Shown here: one piece after another, positions 26,005 through 40,308 of the stretch
Numbering within the stretch: the first letter of the stretch is position 1
How the letters are laid out: each line of letters opens with the position of its first letter
Assembly (NCBI GenBank): GCA_948099385.1
Contig: CANUEZ040000191.1
Coordinates: 62,001 to 126,000 of the forward strand
Length of the DNA: 64,000 bases
Direction: 5' to 3'
Source: Fasciola hepatica
Taxonomy: Eukaryota > Platyhelminthes > Trematoda > Plagiorchiida > Fasciolidae
Translations under genes and position numbers: made by a program
Notes under the pieces: generated by a model
Databases searched by the model: none
The model's input: only the letters and a program-made list of their open reading frames with translations
What the model was told of the DNA's origin: nothing

Positions 26005-27695
26005 CTAAGTAAAACCAAGGCATTCCCTTATGAACAATCCACACAGATTGCTCATACAATGCAATAGAGCAGTAGCAGAGTAGATTTGTATAATATGATT
26101 CTCCATGCAGCTTGAACACTGAACTGACCATTGAAAATTATGGAAGCACTTTACAGCTGTTTGATCCGCTAAGGGAATCATGAGCATTGCACATGGACAG
26201 AGCCTACACGGGGACACGATCAAGGTTTGGGGTGAACGAATGTCAGTCGAACACCCAAACCACAAGGCTATCCGATATGGGTCTCAACGCTTTGTTCAAC
26301 ATATACACTAAATGATATAGCACAATCCCCAAATTGGCTTCGGCTTTCGCGTTCGCTTTGAACGGTAACAACCAAATTCTCGCACACCGATCCAATCCTA
26401 TGTTCCATCACTTCTCTATTTATGGGCCTAAGTAAAACCAAGACATTCCCTTATGAACAATCCACACAGATTACTAATACAATGCAATAGAGCAGTAGCA
26501 GAGTAGATTTGTATAATATGATTCTCCATGCAGCTTGAACACTGAACTGACCATTGAAAATAATGGAAGCACTGTACAGCTGTTTGATCCGCTAAGGGAA
26601 TCATGAGCATTGCACATGGACAGAGCCCACACGGGGACACGAACAAGGGTTTGGGTGAACCAATGTCAGTCGAACACCCAAACCACAAGGCTATCCGATA
26701 TGGGTCTCAACGCTTTGTTCAACATATACAATACATGATATAGCACAATCCCCAAATTGGCTTCGGCTTTCGCTTTCGCTTTGAACGGTAACAACCAAAT
26801 TCTCGCACACCGATCCAATCCTATGTTCCATCACTTCTCTATTTATGGGCCTAAGTAAAACCAAGGCATTCCCTTATGAACAATCCACACAGATTGCTCA
26901 TACAATGCAATAGAGCAGTAGCAGAGTAGATTTGTATAATATGATTCTCCATGCAGCTTGAACACTGAACTAACCATTGGAAAATATTGAAGCACTGTAC
27001 AGCTGTTTGATCCGCTAAGGGAATCATGAGCATTGCAAATAGACATATTTCACACGACGACACGAACAAGGGTTGGGGTGAACGAATGTCAGTCGAACAC
27101 CCAAATCACAAGGCTATCCGATATGGGTCTCAACGCTTTGTTCAACATATACACTACATGATATAGCACAATCCCCAAATTGGCTTCGGCTTTCGCTTTC
27201 GCTTTGAACGGTAACAACCAAATTCTCGCACACCGATCCAATCCTATGTTCCATCACTTCTCTAATTATGGGCCTAAGTAAAACCAAGACATTCCCTTAT
27301 GAACAATCCACACAGATTACTAATACAATGCAATAGAGCAGTAGCAGAGTAGATTTGTATAATATGATTCTCCATGCAGCTTGAACACTGAACTGACCAT
27401 TGAAAGTGATGGAAGCACTGTACAGCTGTTTGATCCGCTAAGGGAATCATGAGCATTGCACATGGACAGAGCCCACACGGGGACACGAACAAGGGTTTGG
27501 TGAACCAATGTCAGTCGAACACCCAAACCACAAGGCTATCCGATATGGGTCTCAACGCTTTGTTCAACATATACACTACATGATATAGCACAATCCCCAA
27601 ATTGGCTTCGGCTTACGCTTTCGCTTTGAACGGTAACAACCAAATTCTCGCACACCGATCCAATCCTATGTTCCATCACTTCTCTATTTATGGGC
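26005..27695 (+). repeat. Tetramer HOR of order e-c1-d-c2, copy 2
   Basis: Monomers M62-M65 start at 26005, 26428, 26851 and 27274, at an offset of 1,690-1,691 bp from copy 1. M63 has gggtttgggtgaaccaatg, one base longer than the other type c monomers, so it may be an intermediate or a repaired form. M64 has private changes aatattgaagc and gcaaatagac. Confidence 0.9.
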
Positions 27696-29388
27696 CTAAG
27701 TAAAACCAAGGCATTCCCTTATGAACAATCCACACAGATTGCTCATACAATGCAATAGAGCAGTAGCAGAGTAGATTTGTATAATATGATTCTCCATGCA
27801 GCTTGAACACTGAACTGACCATTGAAAATTATGGAAGCACTTTACAGCTGTTTGATCCGCTAAGGGAATCATGAGCATTGCACATGGACAGAGCCCACTC
27901 GGGGACACGAACAAGGGTTGGGGTGAACGAATGTCAGTCGAACACCCAAACCACAAGGCTATCCGATATGGGTCTCAACGCTTTGTTCAACATATACACT
28001 AAATGATATAGCACAATCCCCAAATTGGCTTCGGCTTTCGCGTTCGCTTTGAACGGTAACAACCAAATTCTCGCACACCGATCCAATTCTATGTTCCATC
28101 ACTTCTCTATTTATAAGCCTAAGTAAAACCAAGGCATTCCCTTATGAACAATCCACACAGATTGCTCATACAATGCAATAGAGCAGTAGCAGAGTAGATT
28201 TGTATAATATGATTCTCCATGCAGCTTGAACACTGAACTAACCATTGGAAAATATGGAAGCACTGTACAGCTGTTTGATCCGCTAAGGGAATCATGAGCA
28301 TTGCACATAGACATATTTCACACGATGACACGAACAAGGGTTTGGGTGAACGAATGTCAGTCGAACACCCAAACCACAAGGCTATCCCATATGGGTCTCA
28401 ACGCTTTGTTCAACATATACACTACATGATATAGCACAATCCCCAAATTGGCTTCGGCTTTCGCTTTCGCTTTGAACGGTAACAACCAAATTCTCGCACA
28501 CCGATCCAATCCTATGTTCCATCACTTCTCTATTTATGGGCCTAAGTAAAACCAAGGCATTCCCTTAGTAACAATCCCCACACAGATTGCTCATACAATG
28601 CAACAGAGCAGTAGCAGAGTAGATTTGTATAATATGATTCTCCATGCAGCTTGAACACTGAAGTGAACATTGAAAATTATGGAAGCACTGTACAGCTGTT
28701 TGATCCGCTAAGGGAATCATGAGCATTGCACATGGACAGAGCCCACACGGGGACACGAACAAGGGTTGGGCTGAACGAATGTCAGTCGAACACCCAAACC
28801 ACAAGGCTATCCGATATGGGTCTCAACGCTTTGTTCAACATATACAATACATGATATAGCACAATCCCCAAATTGGCTTCGGCTTTCGCTTTCGCTTTGA
28901 ACGGTAACAACCAAATTCTCGCACACCGATCCAATCCTATGTTCCAACACTTCTCTATTTATGTGCCTAAGTAAAACCAAGGCATTCCCTTATGAACAAT
29001 CCACACAGATTGCTCATACAATGCAATAGAGCAGTAGCACAGTAGATTTGTATAATATGATTCTCCATGCAGCTTGAACACTGAACTGACCATTGAAAAT
29101 TATGGAAGCACTGTACAGCTGTTTGATCCGCTAAGGGAATCATGAGCATTGCACATGGACAGAGCCCACACGGGGACACGAACAAGGGTTTGGTGAACCA
29201 ATGTCAGTCGAACACCCAAACCACAAGGCTATCCGATATGGGTCTCAACGCTTTGTTCAACATATACACTACATGATATAGCACAATCCCCAAATTGGCT
29301 TCGGCTTTCGCTTTCGCTTTGAACGGTAACAACCAAATTCTCGCACACCGATCCAATCCTATGTTCCATCACTTCTCTATTTATGGGC
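27696..29388 (+). repeat. Tetramer of order e-d-b-c, rearranged unit
   Basis: Monomers M66-M69 start at 27696, 28119, 28542 and 28967. The types are those of the units to the left, in a new order: e, then d without the intervening c1, then a b-like monomer (gtgaacattg, with gcaacagag and the CC insertion), then c (tttggtgaacc). It marks the right edge of the a-e type domain that began at 19664. Confidence 0.82.
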
Positions 29389-32300
29389 CTAAGTAAAACC
29401 AAGGCATTCCCTTATGAACAATCCACGCAGATTGCTCATACAATGCAATAGAGCAGTAGCAGAGTAGATTTGTATAATATGATTCTCCAGGCAGCTTGAA
29501 CACTGAACTGACCATTGAAAATGATGGAAGCACTGTACAGCTGTTTGATCCGCTAAGGGAATCATGAGCATTGCACATGGACAGAGCCCACACGGGGACA
29601 CGAACAACGGTTGGGGTGAACGATTGTCAGTCGAACACCCAAATCACAAGGCTATCCGATATTGGTCTGAACGATTTCTTCAACATATACAATACATGAT
29701 ATAGCACAATCCCCAAATTGGCTTCGGCTTTCGCTTTCGCTTTGAACGGTAACAACCAAATTCTCGCACACCGATCCAATCCTATGTTCCATCACTTCTC
29801 TATTTATGGGCCTAAGTAAAACCAAGGCATTCCCTTATGAACAATCCACACAGATTGCTCATACAATGCAATAGAGCAGTAGCAGAGTAGATTTGTATAA
29901 TATGATTCTCCATGCAGCTTGAACACTGAAGTGACCATTGAAAATTATGGAAGCACTGTACAGCTGTTTGATCCGCTAAGGGAATCATGAGCATTGGACA
30001 TGGACAGAGCCCACACGGGGACACGAACAAGGGTTTGGGTGAACGAATGTCAGTCGAACACCCAAACCACAAGGCTATCCGATATGGGTCTCAACGCTTT
30101 GTTCAACATATACAATACATGATATAGCACAATCCCCAAATTGGCTTCGGCTTTCGCTTTCGCTTTGAACGGTAACAACCAAATTCTCGCACACCGATCC
30201 AATCCTATGTTCCATCACTTCTCTATTTATGGGCATTAGGAAAACCAAGGCATTCCCTTATGAACAATCCACACAGAATGCTCATACAATGCAATAGAGC
30301 AGTAGCAGAGTAGATTTGTATAATATGATTCTCCATGCAGCTTGAACACTGAACTGACCATTGGAAAATATGGAAGCACTGTACTGTTGTTTGATCCGCT
30401 AAGGGAATCATGAGCATTGCACATGGACAGAGCCCACACGGGGACACGAACAAGGGTTGGGGTGAACGAATGTCAGTCGAACACCCAAATCACAAGGCTA
30501 TCCGATATGGGTCTCAACGCTTTGTTCAACATATACAATACATGATATAGCACAATCCCCAAATTGGCTTCGACTTTCGCGTTCGCTTTGAACGGTAACA
30601 ACCAAATTCTGGCACACCGATCCAATCCTATGTTTCATCACTTCTCTATTTATGGGCCTAAGTAAAACCAAAGCATTCCCTTTTGAACATTCCACACAGA
30701 TTGCTCATACAATGCAATAGAGCAGTAGCAGAGTAGATTTGTATAATATGATTCTCCATGCAGCTTGAACACTGAACTGACCATTGAAAATGATGGAAGC
30801 ACTGTACAGCTGTTTGATCCGCTAAGGGAATCATGAGCATTACACATGGACAGAGCCCACACGGGGACACGAACAAGGGTTGGGGTGAACGAATGTCAGT
30901 CGAACACCCAAACCACAAGGCTAACCGATATGGGTCTGAACGATTTGTTCAACATATACACTACATGATATAGCACAATCCCCAAATTGGCTTCGGCTTT
31001 CGTTTTCGCTTTGAACGGTAACAACCAAATTCTCGCACACCGATCCAATCCTATGTTCCATCACTTCTCTACTTATGGGCCTAAGTAAAACCAAGGCATT
31101 CCCATATGAACAATCCACACAGATTGCTCATACAATGCAATAGAGCAGTAGCAGAGTAGATTTGTATGATATGATTCTCCATGCAGCTTGAACACTGAAC
31201 TGACCATTGAAAATGATGGAAGCACTGTACAGCTGTTTGATCCGCTAAGGGAATCATGAGCATAGCAAATGGACAGAGCCCACACGGGGACACGAACAAG
31301 GGTTGGGGTGAACGAATGTCAGTCGAACACCCAAACCACAAGGCTATCCGATATGGGTCTCAACGCTTTGTTCAACATATACAATACATGATATAGCACA
31401 ATCCCCAAATTGGCTTCGGCTTTCGCTTTCGCTTTGAACGGTAACAACCAAATTCTCGCACACCGATCCAATCCTATGTTCCATCACTTCTCTATTTATG
31501 GGCCTAAGTAAAACCAAGGCATTCCCTTATGAACAATCCACACAGATTGCTCATACAATGCAATAGAGCAGTAGCACAGTAGATTTGTATAATATGATTC
31601 TCCATGCAGCTTGAACACTGAACTGACCATTGAAAATGATGGAAGCACTGTACAGCTGTTTGATCCGCTAAGGGAATCATGAGCATTGCACATGGACAGA
31701 GCCCACACGGGGACACGAACAAGGGTTGGGGTGAACGAATGTCAGTCGAACACCCAAACCACAAGGCTATCCGATATGGGTCTGAACGCTTTGTTCAACA
31801 TATACAATACATGATATAGCACAATCCCCAAATTGGCTTCGACTTTCGCTTTCGCTTTGAACGGTAACAACCAAATTCTCGCACACCGATCCAATCCTAT
31901 GTTCCATCACTTCTCTATTTATGGGCCTAAGTAAAACCAAGGCATTCCCTTATGAACAATCCACACACAGATTGCTCATACAATGCAATAGAGCAGTAGC
32001 AGAGTAGATTTGTATAATATGATTCTCCATGCAGCTTGAACACTGAACTGACCATTGAAAATTATGGAAGCACTGTACAGCTGTTTGATCCGCTAAGGGA
32101 ATCATGAGCATTGCACATGGACAGAGCCCACACGGGGACACGAACAAGGGTTGGGGTGAACGAATGTCAGTCGAACACCCAAACCACAAGGCTATCCGAT
32201 ATGGGTCTCAACGCTTTGTTCAACATATACAATACATGATATAGCACAATCCCCAAATTGGCTTCGGCTTTCGTTTTCGCTTTGAACGGTAACAATCAAT

Positions 32301-34043
32301 TTCTCGCACACCGATCCAATCCTATGTTCCATCACTTCTCTATTTATGGGCCTAAGTAAAACCAAGGCATTCCCTTATGAACAATCCACACAGATTGCTC
32401 ATACAATGCAATAGAGCAGTAGCAGAGTAGATTTGTATAATATGATTCTCCATGCAGCTTGAACACTGAACTGACCATTGAAAATGATGGAAGCACTGTA
32501 CAGCTGTTTGATCCGCTAAGGGAATCATGAGCATTGCACATGGACAGAGCCCACACGGGGACACGAACAAGGGTTGGGGTGAACGAATGTCGGTCGAACA
32601 CCCAAACCACAAGGCTATCCGATATGGGTCTCAACGCTTTGTTCAACATATACAATACATGATATAGCACAATCCCCAAATTGGCTTCGACTTTCGCTTT
32701 CGCTTTGAACGGTAACAACCAAATTCTCGCACACCGATCCAATCCTATGTTCCATCACTTCTCTATTTATGGGCCTAAGTAAAACCAAGGCATTACCCTA
32801 TGAACAATCCACACAGATTGCTCATACAATGCAATAGAGCAGTAGCAGAGTAGATTTGTATAATATGATTCTCCATGCAGCTTGAACACTGAAGTGACCA
32901 TTGAAAATTATGGAAGCACTGTACAGCTGTTTGACCCGCTAAGGAAATCATGAGCATTGCACATGGACATATTTCCCACGACGACACGAACAAGGGTTGG
33001 GCTGAACGAATGTCAGTCGAACACCCAAACCACAAGGCTAACCGATATGGGTCTCAACGCTTTGTTCAACATATACACTAAATGATATAGCACAATCCCC
33101 AAATTGGCTTCGGCTTTCGCGTTCGCTTTGAACGGTAACAACCAAATTCTCGCACACCGATCCAATCCTATGTTCCATCACTTCTCTATTTATGGGCCTC
33201 AGTAAAACCAAGGCATTCCCTTATGAACAATCCACACAGATTGCTCATACAATGCAATAGAGCAGTAGCAGAGTAGATTTGTATAATATGATTCTCCATG
33301 CAGCTTGAACACTGAAGTGACCATTGAAAATTATGGAAGCACTGTACAGCTGTTTGATCCGCTAAGGGAATCATGAGCATTGCACATGGACAGAGCCCAC
33401 ACGGGGACACCAAAAAGGGTTGAGGTGAACGAATGTCAGTCGAACCCCCAAAACACAAGGCTATCCGATATGGGTCTCAACGCTTTGTTCAACATATACA
33501 ATACATGATATAGCACAATCCCCAAATTGGATTCGGCTTTCGCTTTCGCTTTGAACGGTAACAACCAAATTCTCGCACACCGATCCAATCCTATGTTCCA
33601 TCACTTCTCTATTTATGGGCCTAAGTGAAACCAAGGCATTCCCTTATGAACAACTCACACAGATTGCTCATACAATGCAATAGAGGAGTAGCAGAGTAGA
33701 TTTGTATAATATGATTCTCCATGCAGCTTGACCACGGAACTGACCATTGAAAATGATGGAAGCACTGTACAGCTGTTTGATCCGCTAAGGGAATCATGAG
33801 CATTGCACATGGACAGAGCCCACACGGGGACACGAACAAGGGTTGGGGTGAACGAATGTCAGTCGAACACCCAAACCACAAGGCTATCCGATATGGGTCT
33901 CAACGCTTTGTTCAACATATACAATACATGATATAGCACAATCCCCAAATTGGCTTCGGCTTTCGCTTTCGCTTTGAACGGTAACAATCAATTTCTCGCA
34001 CACCGATCCAATCCTATGTTCCATCACTTCTCTATTTATGGGC
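29389..34043 (+). repeat. Monomers M70-M80, near-consensus stretch without clear HOR
   Basis: Monomers start at 29389, 29812, 30235, 30658, 31081, 31504, 31927, 32352, 32775, 33198 and 33621. M70 has ctccaggcagcttg and acaacggttgg. M72 starts cattaggaaaacc and has gtactgttgtttg. M73 has ttttgaacattcc. M76 carries the AC insertion (425 bp). M78 is a chimera with ttgacccgctaaggaaatc followed by a type d-like tatttcccacgac. M79 and M80 lead into the pentamers; M80 has gaccacggaactg. Much of the stretch sits within a few changes of the consensus. Confidence 0.8.
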
Positions 34044-36160
34044 CTCAGTAAAACCAAGGCATTCCCTTATGAACAATCCACACAGATTGCTCATACAATG
34101 CAATAGAGCAGTAGCACAGTAGATTTGTATAATATGATTCTCCATGCAGCTTGAACACTGAACTGACCATTGAAAATGATGGAAGCACTGTACAGCTGTT
34201 TGATCCGCTAAGGGAATCATGAGCATTGCACATGGACAGAGCCCACACGGGGACACGAACAAGGGTTGGGGTGAACGAATGTCAGTCGAACCCCCAAACC
34301 ACAAGGCTATCCGATATGGGTCTCAACGCTTTGTTCAACATATACAATACATGATATAGCACAATCCCCAAATTGGATTCGGCTTTCGCTTTCGCTTTGA
34401 ACGGTAACAACCAAATTCTCGCACACCGATCCAATCCTATGTTCCATCACTTCTCTATTTATAAGCGTAAGTAAAACAAAGGCATTCCCTTATGAACAAT
34501 CCACACAGATTGCTCATACAATGCAATAGAGCAGTAGCAGAGTAGATTTGTATAATATGATTCTCCATGCAGCTTGAACACTGAACTGACCATTGAAAAT
34601 TATGGAAGCACTGTACAGCTGTTTGATCCGCTAAGGGAATCATGAGCATTGCACATGGACAGAGCCCACACGGGGACACGAACAAGGGTTGGGGTGAACG
34701 AATGTCAGTCGAACACCCAAATCACAAGGCTATCCGATATGGGTCTGAACGCTTTGTTCAACATATACAATACATGATATAGCACAATCCCCAAATTGGC
34801 TTCGACTTTCGCTTTCGCTTTGAACGGTAACAACCAAATTCTCGCACACCGATCCAATCCTATGTTCCATCACTTCTCTAATTATGGGCCTAAGTAAAAC
34901 CAAGGCATTCCCTTATGAACAATCCACACAGATTGCTCATACAATGCAATAGAGCTGTAGCACAGTAGATTTGTATAATATGATTCTCCATGCAGCTTGA
35001 ACACTGAACTGACCATTGAAAATGATGGAAGCACTGTACAGCTGTTTGATCCGCTAAGGGAATCATGAGCATTGCACATGGACAGAGCCCACACGGGGAC
35101 ACGAACAAGGGTTGGGGTGAACGAATTTCAGTCGAACACCCAAACCACAAGGCTATCCGATATGGGTCTCAACGCTTTGTTCAACATATACACTACATGA
35201 TATAGCACAATCCCCAAATTGGCTTCGGCTTTCGTTTTCGCTTTGAACGGTAACAACCAAATTCTCGCACACCGATCCAATCCTATGTTCCATCACTTTT
35301 GTATTTATGGGCCGTAGTAAAACCAAGGCATTCCGTTATGAAAAATCCCCACACAGATTGCTCATACAATGCAATAGAGCAGTAGCAGAGTAGATTTGTA
35401 TAATATGATTCTCCATGCAGCTTGAACACTGAACTGACCATTGAAAATTATGGAAGCACTGTACAGCTGTTTGATCCGCTAAGGGAATCATGAGCATTGC
35501 ACATGGACAGAGCCCACACGGGGACACGAACAAGGGTTTGGGTGAACGAATGTCAGTCGAACACCCAAATCACAAGGCTAACCGATATGGGTCTCAACGC
35601 TTTGTTCAACATATACAATACATGATATAGCACAATCCCCAAATTGGCTTCGGCTTTCGCTTTCGCTTTGAACGGTAACAACCAAATTCTCGCACACCGA
35701 TCCAATCCTATGTTCCATCACTTCTCTATTTATGGGCCTAAGTAAAACCAAGGCATTCCCTTATGAACAATGCACACAGATTGCTCATACAATGCAATAG
35801 AGCAGTAGCAGAGTAGATTTGTATGATATGATTCTCCATGCAGCTTGAACACTGAAGTGAACATTGAAAATTATGGAAGCACGGTACAGCTGTTTGATCC
35901 GCTAAGGGAATCATGAGCATTACACTTGGACAGAGCCCACACGGGGACACGAACAAGGGTTGGGGTGAACGAATGTCAGTCGAACACCCAAACCACAAGG
36001 CTATCCGATATGGGTCTCAACGCTTTGTTCAACATATACAATACATGATATAGCACAATCCCCAAATTGGCTTCGGCTTTCGCTTTCGCTTTGAACGGTA
36101 ACAATCAATTTCTCGCACACCGATCCAATCCTATGTTCCATCACTTCTCTATTTATGGGC
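34044..36160 (+). repeat. Pentamer HOR copy 1 (2,117 bp)
   Basis: Monomers M81-M85 start at 34044, 34467, 34890, 35313 and 35738. Their markers are ctcagtaaaacc (M81), ataagcgtaag with aaacaaagg (M82), gagctgtagcacag with gaatttcagtcg (M83), gccgtagtaaaacc with gaaaaatcccc (M84), and gcacggtacag with ttacacttgg (M85). All five return in order in copy 2. Confidence 0.92.
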
Positions 36161-38276
36161 CTCAGTAAAACCAAGGCATTCCCTTATGAACAATCCACAC
36201 AGATTGCTCATACAATGCAATAGAGGAGTAGCAGAGTAGATTTGTATAATATGATTCTCCATGCAGCTTGAACACTGAACTGACCATTGAAAATGATGGA
36301 AGCACTGTACAGCTGTTTGATCCGCTAAGGGAATCATGAGCATTGCACATGGACAGAGCCCACACGGGGACACGAACAAGGGTTGGGGTGAACGAATGTC
36401 AGTCGAACCCCCAAACCACAAGGCTATCCGATATGGGTCTCAACGCTTTGTTCAACATATACAATACATGATATAGCACAATCCCCAAATTGGATTCGGC
36501 TTTCGCTTTCGCTTTGAACGGTAACAACCAAATTCTCGCACACCGATCCAATCCTATGTTCCATCACTTCTCTATTTATAAGCGTAAGTAAAACAAAGGC
36601 ATTCCCTTATGAACAATCCACACAGATTGCTCATACAATGCAATAGAGCAGTAGCAGAGTAGATTTGTATAATATGATTCTCCATGCAGCTTGAACACTG
36701 AACTGACCATTGAAATTATGGAAGCACTGTACAGCTGTTTGATCCGCTAAGGGAATCATGAGCATTGCACATGGACAGAGCCCACACGGGGACACGAACA
36801 AGGGTTGGGGTGAACGAATGTCAGTCGAACACCCAAATCACAAGGCTATCCGATATGGGTCTGAACGCTTTGTTCAACATATACAATACATGATATAGCA
36901 CAATCCCCAAATTGGCTTCGACTTTCGCTTTCGCTTTGAACGGTAACAACCAAATTCTCGCACACCGATCCAATCCTATGTTCCATCACTTCTCTAATTA
37001 TGGGCCTAAGTAAAACCAAGGCATTCCCTTATGAACAATCCACACAGATTGCTCATACAATGCAATAGAGCTGTAGCACAGTAGATTTGTATAATATGAT
37101 TCTCCATGCAGCTTGAACACTGAACTGACCATTGAAAATTATGGAAGCACTGTACAGCTGTTTGATCCGCTAAGGGAATCATGAGCATTGCACATGGACA
37201 GAGCCCACACGGGGACACGAACAAGGGTTGGGGTGAACGAATTTCAGTCGAACACCCAAACCACAAGGCTATCCGATATGGGTCTGAACGCTTTGTTCAA
37301 CATATACAATACATGATATAGCACAATCCCCAAATTGGCTTCGGCTTTCGTTTTCGCTTTGAACGGTAACAACCAAATTCTCGCACACCGATCCAATCCT
37401 ATGTTCCATCACTTCTGTATTTATGGGCCGTAGTAAAACCAAGGCATTCCCTTATGAAAAATCCCCACACAGATTGCTCATACAATGCAATAGAGCAGTA
37501 GCAGAGTAGATTTGTATAATATGATTCTCCATGCAGCTTGAACACTGAACTGACCATTGAAAATTATGGAAGCACTGTACAGCTGTTTGATCCGCTAAGG
37601 GAATCATGAGCATTGCACATGGACAGAGCCCACACGGGGACACGAACAAGGGTTTGGGTGAACGAATGTCAGTCGAACACCCAAACCACAAGGCTAACCG
37701 ATATGGGTCTCAACGCTTTGTTCAACATATACAATACATGATATAGCACAATCCCCAAATTGGCTTCGGCTTTCGCTTTCGCTTTGAACGGTAACAACCA
37801 AATTCTCGCACACCGATCCAATCCTATGTTCCATCACTTCTCTATTTATGGGCCTAAGTAAAACCAAGGCATTCCCTTATGAACAATCCACACAGATTGC
37901 TCATACAATGCAATAGAGCAGTAGCAGAGTAGATTTGTATAATATGATTCTCCATGCAGCTTGAACACTGACGTGACCATTGAAAATTATGGAAGCACGG
38001 TACAGCTGTTTGATCCGCTAAGGGAATCATGAGCATTACACTTGGACAGAGCCCACACGGGGACACGAACAAGGGTTGGGGTGAACGAATGTCAGTCGAA
38101 CACCCAAACCACAAGGCTATCCGATATGGGTCTGAACGCTTTGTTCAACATATACACTACATGATATAGCACAATCCCCAAATTGGCTTCCGCTTTCGCT
38201 TTCGCTTTGAACGGTAACAACCAAATTCTCGCACACCGATCCAATCCTATGTTCCATCACTTCTCTATTTATGGGC
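36161..38276 (+). repeat. Pentamer HOR copy 2 (2,116 bp)
   Basis: Monomers M86-M90 start at 36161, 36584, 37006, 37429 and 37854 and repeat the M81-M85 markers. M87 has lost one base (gaaattatgg at 36713), which shortens the offset from 2,117 to 2,116. M86 and M81 differ at gaggagtagcagag versus gagcagtagcacag. Confidence 0.92.
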
Positions 38277-38463
38277 CTAAGTAAAACCAAGGCATTCCCT
38301 TATGAACAATGCACACAGATTGCTCATACAATGCAATAGAGCAGTAGCAGAGTAGATTTGTATAATATGATTCTCCATGCAGCTTGAACACTGAACTGAC
38401 CATTGGAAATGATGGAAGCACTGTACAGCTGTTTGATACGCTAAGGGAATCATGAGCATTGCA

Positions 38464-38548
38464 CATTGACAGTACCCACAACGGGGACACGAACAAGGGT
38501 TGGGGTGAACGAATATCAGTCGATTACCGAAATTTCAAGTCTATACGA
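38464..38548 (+). repeat. Clustered-mutation patch in M91
   Basis: A dense run of changes sits inside an otherwise normal monomer: cattgacagtacccacaac (one base gained), gaatatcagtcgattaccg, and aatttcaagtctatacg. It covers both alternative-version intervals. An identical patch lies 1,695 bp downstream, so it arose before that duplication. Confidence 0.85.
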
Positions 38549-40158
38549 TATGGGTCTCAACGCTTTGTTCAACATATACACTACATGATATAGCACAATC
38601 CCCAAATTGGCTTCCGCTTTCGCTTTCGCTTTGAACGGTAACAACCAAATTCTCGCACACCGATCCAATCCTATGTTCCATCACTTCTCTATTTATGGGC
38701 CTAAGTCAAACCAAGGCATTCCCTTATGAACAATGCACACAGATTGCTCATACAATGCAATAGAGCAGTAGCAGAGTAGATTTGTATAATATGATTCTCC
38801 ATGCAGCTTGAACACTGAACTGACCATTGAAAATTATGGAAGCACTGTACAGCTGTTTGATCCGCTAAGGGAATCATGAGCATTGCACATGGACAGAGCC
38901 CACACGGGGACACGAACAAGGGTTGGGGTGAACGAATGTCAGTCGAACACCCAAACCACAAGGCTATCCGATATGGGTCTCAACGCTTTGTTCAACATAT
39001 ACAATACATGATATAGCACAATCCCCAAATTGGCTTCGGCTTTCGCTTTCGCTTTGAACGGTAACAACCAAATTCTCGCACACCGATCCAATCCTATGTT
39101 CCATCACTTCTCTATTTATGGGCCCAAGTAAAACCAAGGCATTCCCTTATGAAAAATCCCCACACAGATTGCTCATACAATGCAATAGAGCAGTAGCAGA
39201 GTAGATTTGTATAATATGATTCTCCATGCAGCTTGAACACTGAACTGACCATTGAAAATGATGGAAGCACTGTACAGCTGTTTGATCCGCTAAGGGAATC
39301 ATGAGCATTGCACATGGACAGAGCCCACACGGGGACACGAACAAGGGTTGGGGTGAACGAATGTCAGTCGAACACCCAAACAACAAGGCTAACCGATATG
39401 GGTCTCAACGCTTTGTTCAACATATACAATACATGATATAGCACAATCCCCAAATTGGCTTCGGCTTTCGCTTTCGCTTTGAACGGTAACAACCAAATTC
39501 TCCAACACCGATCCAATCCTATGTTCCATCACTTCTCTATTTATGGGCCTAAGTCAAACCAAGGCATTCCCTTATGAACAATCCACACAGATTGCTCATA
39601 CAATGCAATAGAGCAGTAGCACAGTAGATTTGTATAATATGATTCTCCATGCAGCTTGACCACGGAACTGACCATTGAAAATTATGGAAGCACGGTACAG
39701 CTGTTTGATCCGCTAAGGGAATCATGAGCATTACACTTGGACAGAGCCCACACGGGGACACGAACAAGGGTTGGGGTGAACGAATGTCAGTCGAACACCC
39801 AAACCACAAGGCTATCCGATATGGGTCTCAACGCTTTGTTCAACATATACACTACATGATATAGCACAATCCCCAAATTGGCTTCCGCTTTCGCTTTCGC
39901 TTTGAACGGTAACAACCAAATTCTCGCACACCGATCCAATCCTATGTTCCATCACTTCTCTATTTATGGGCCTAAGTAAAACCAAGGCATTCCCTTATGA
40001 ACAATGCACACAGATTGCTCATACAATGCAATAGAGCAGTAGCAGAGTAGATTTGTATAATATGATTCTCCATGCAGCTTGAACACTGAACTGACCATTG
40101 AAAATGATGGAAGCACTGTACAGCTGTTTGATACGCTAAGGGAATCATGAGCATTGCA

Positions 40159-40243
40159 CATTGACAGTACCCACAACGGGGACACGAACAAGGGTTGGGG
40201 TGAACGAATATCAGTCGATTACCGAAATTTCAAGTCTATACGA
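40159..40243 (+). repeat. Clustered-mutation patch in M95, copy of the one at 38464
   Basis: It has the same changes in the same order as the patch 1,695 bp upstream, including the extra base in cacaacgggg. It is followed by a private tail in which the hexamer run is expanded. Confidence 0.85.
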
Positions 40244-40308
40244 TATGGGTCTCAACGCTTTGTTCAACATATACAATATATGATATAGCACAATCCCCAA
40301 ATTGGCTT

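Noticed and set aside
32344..32742. 132-codon minus-strand frame, the longest in the window
   Set aside because: It joins two repeat-derived frames because a few point differences remove stops. It is unique to one monomer pair and is not conserved.
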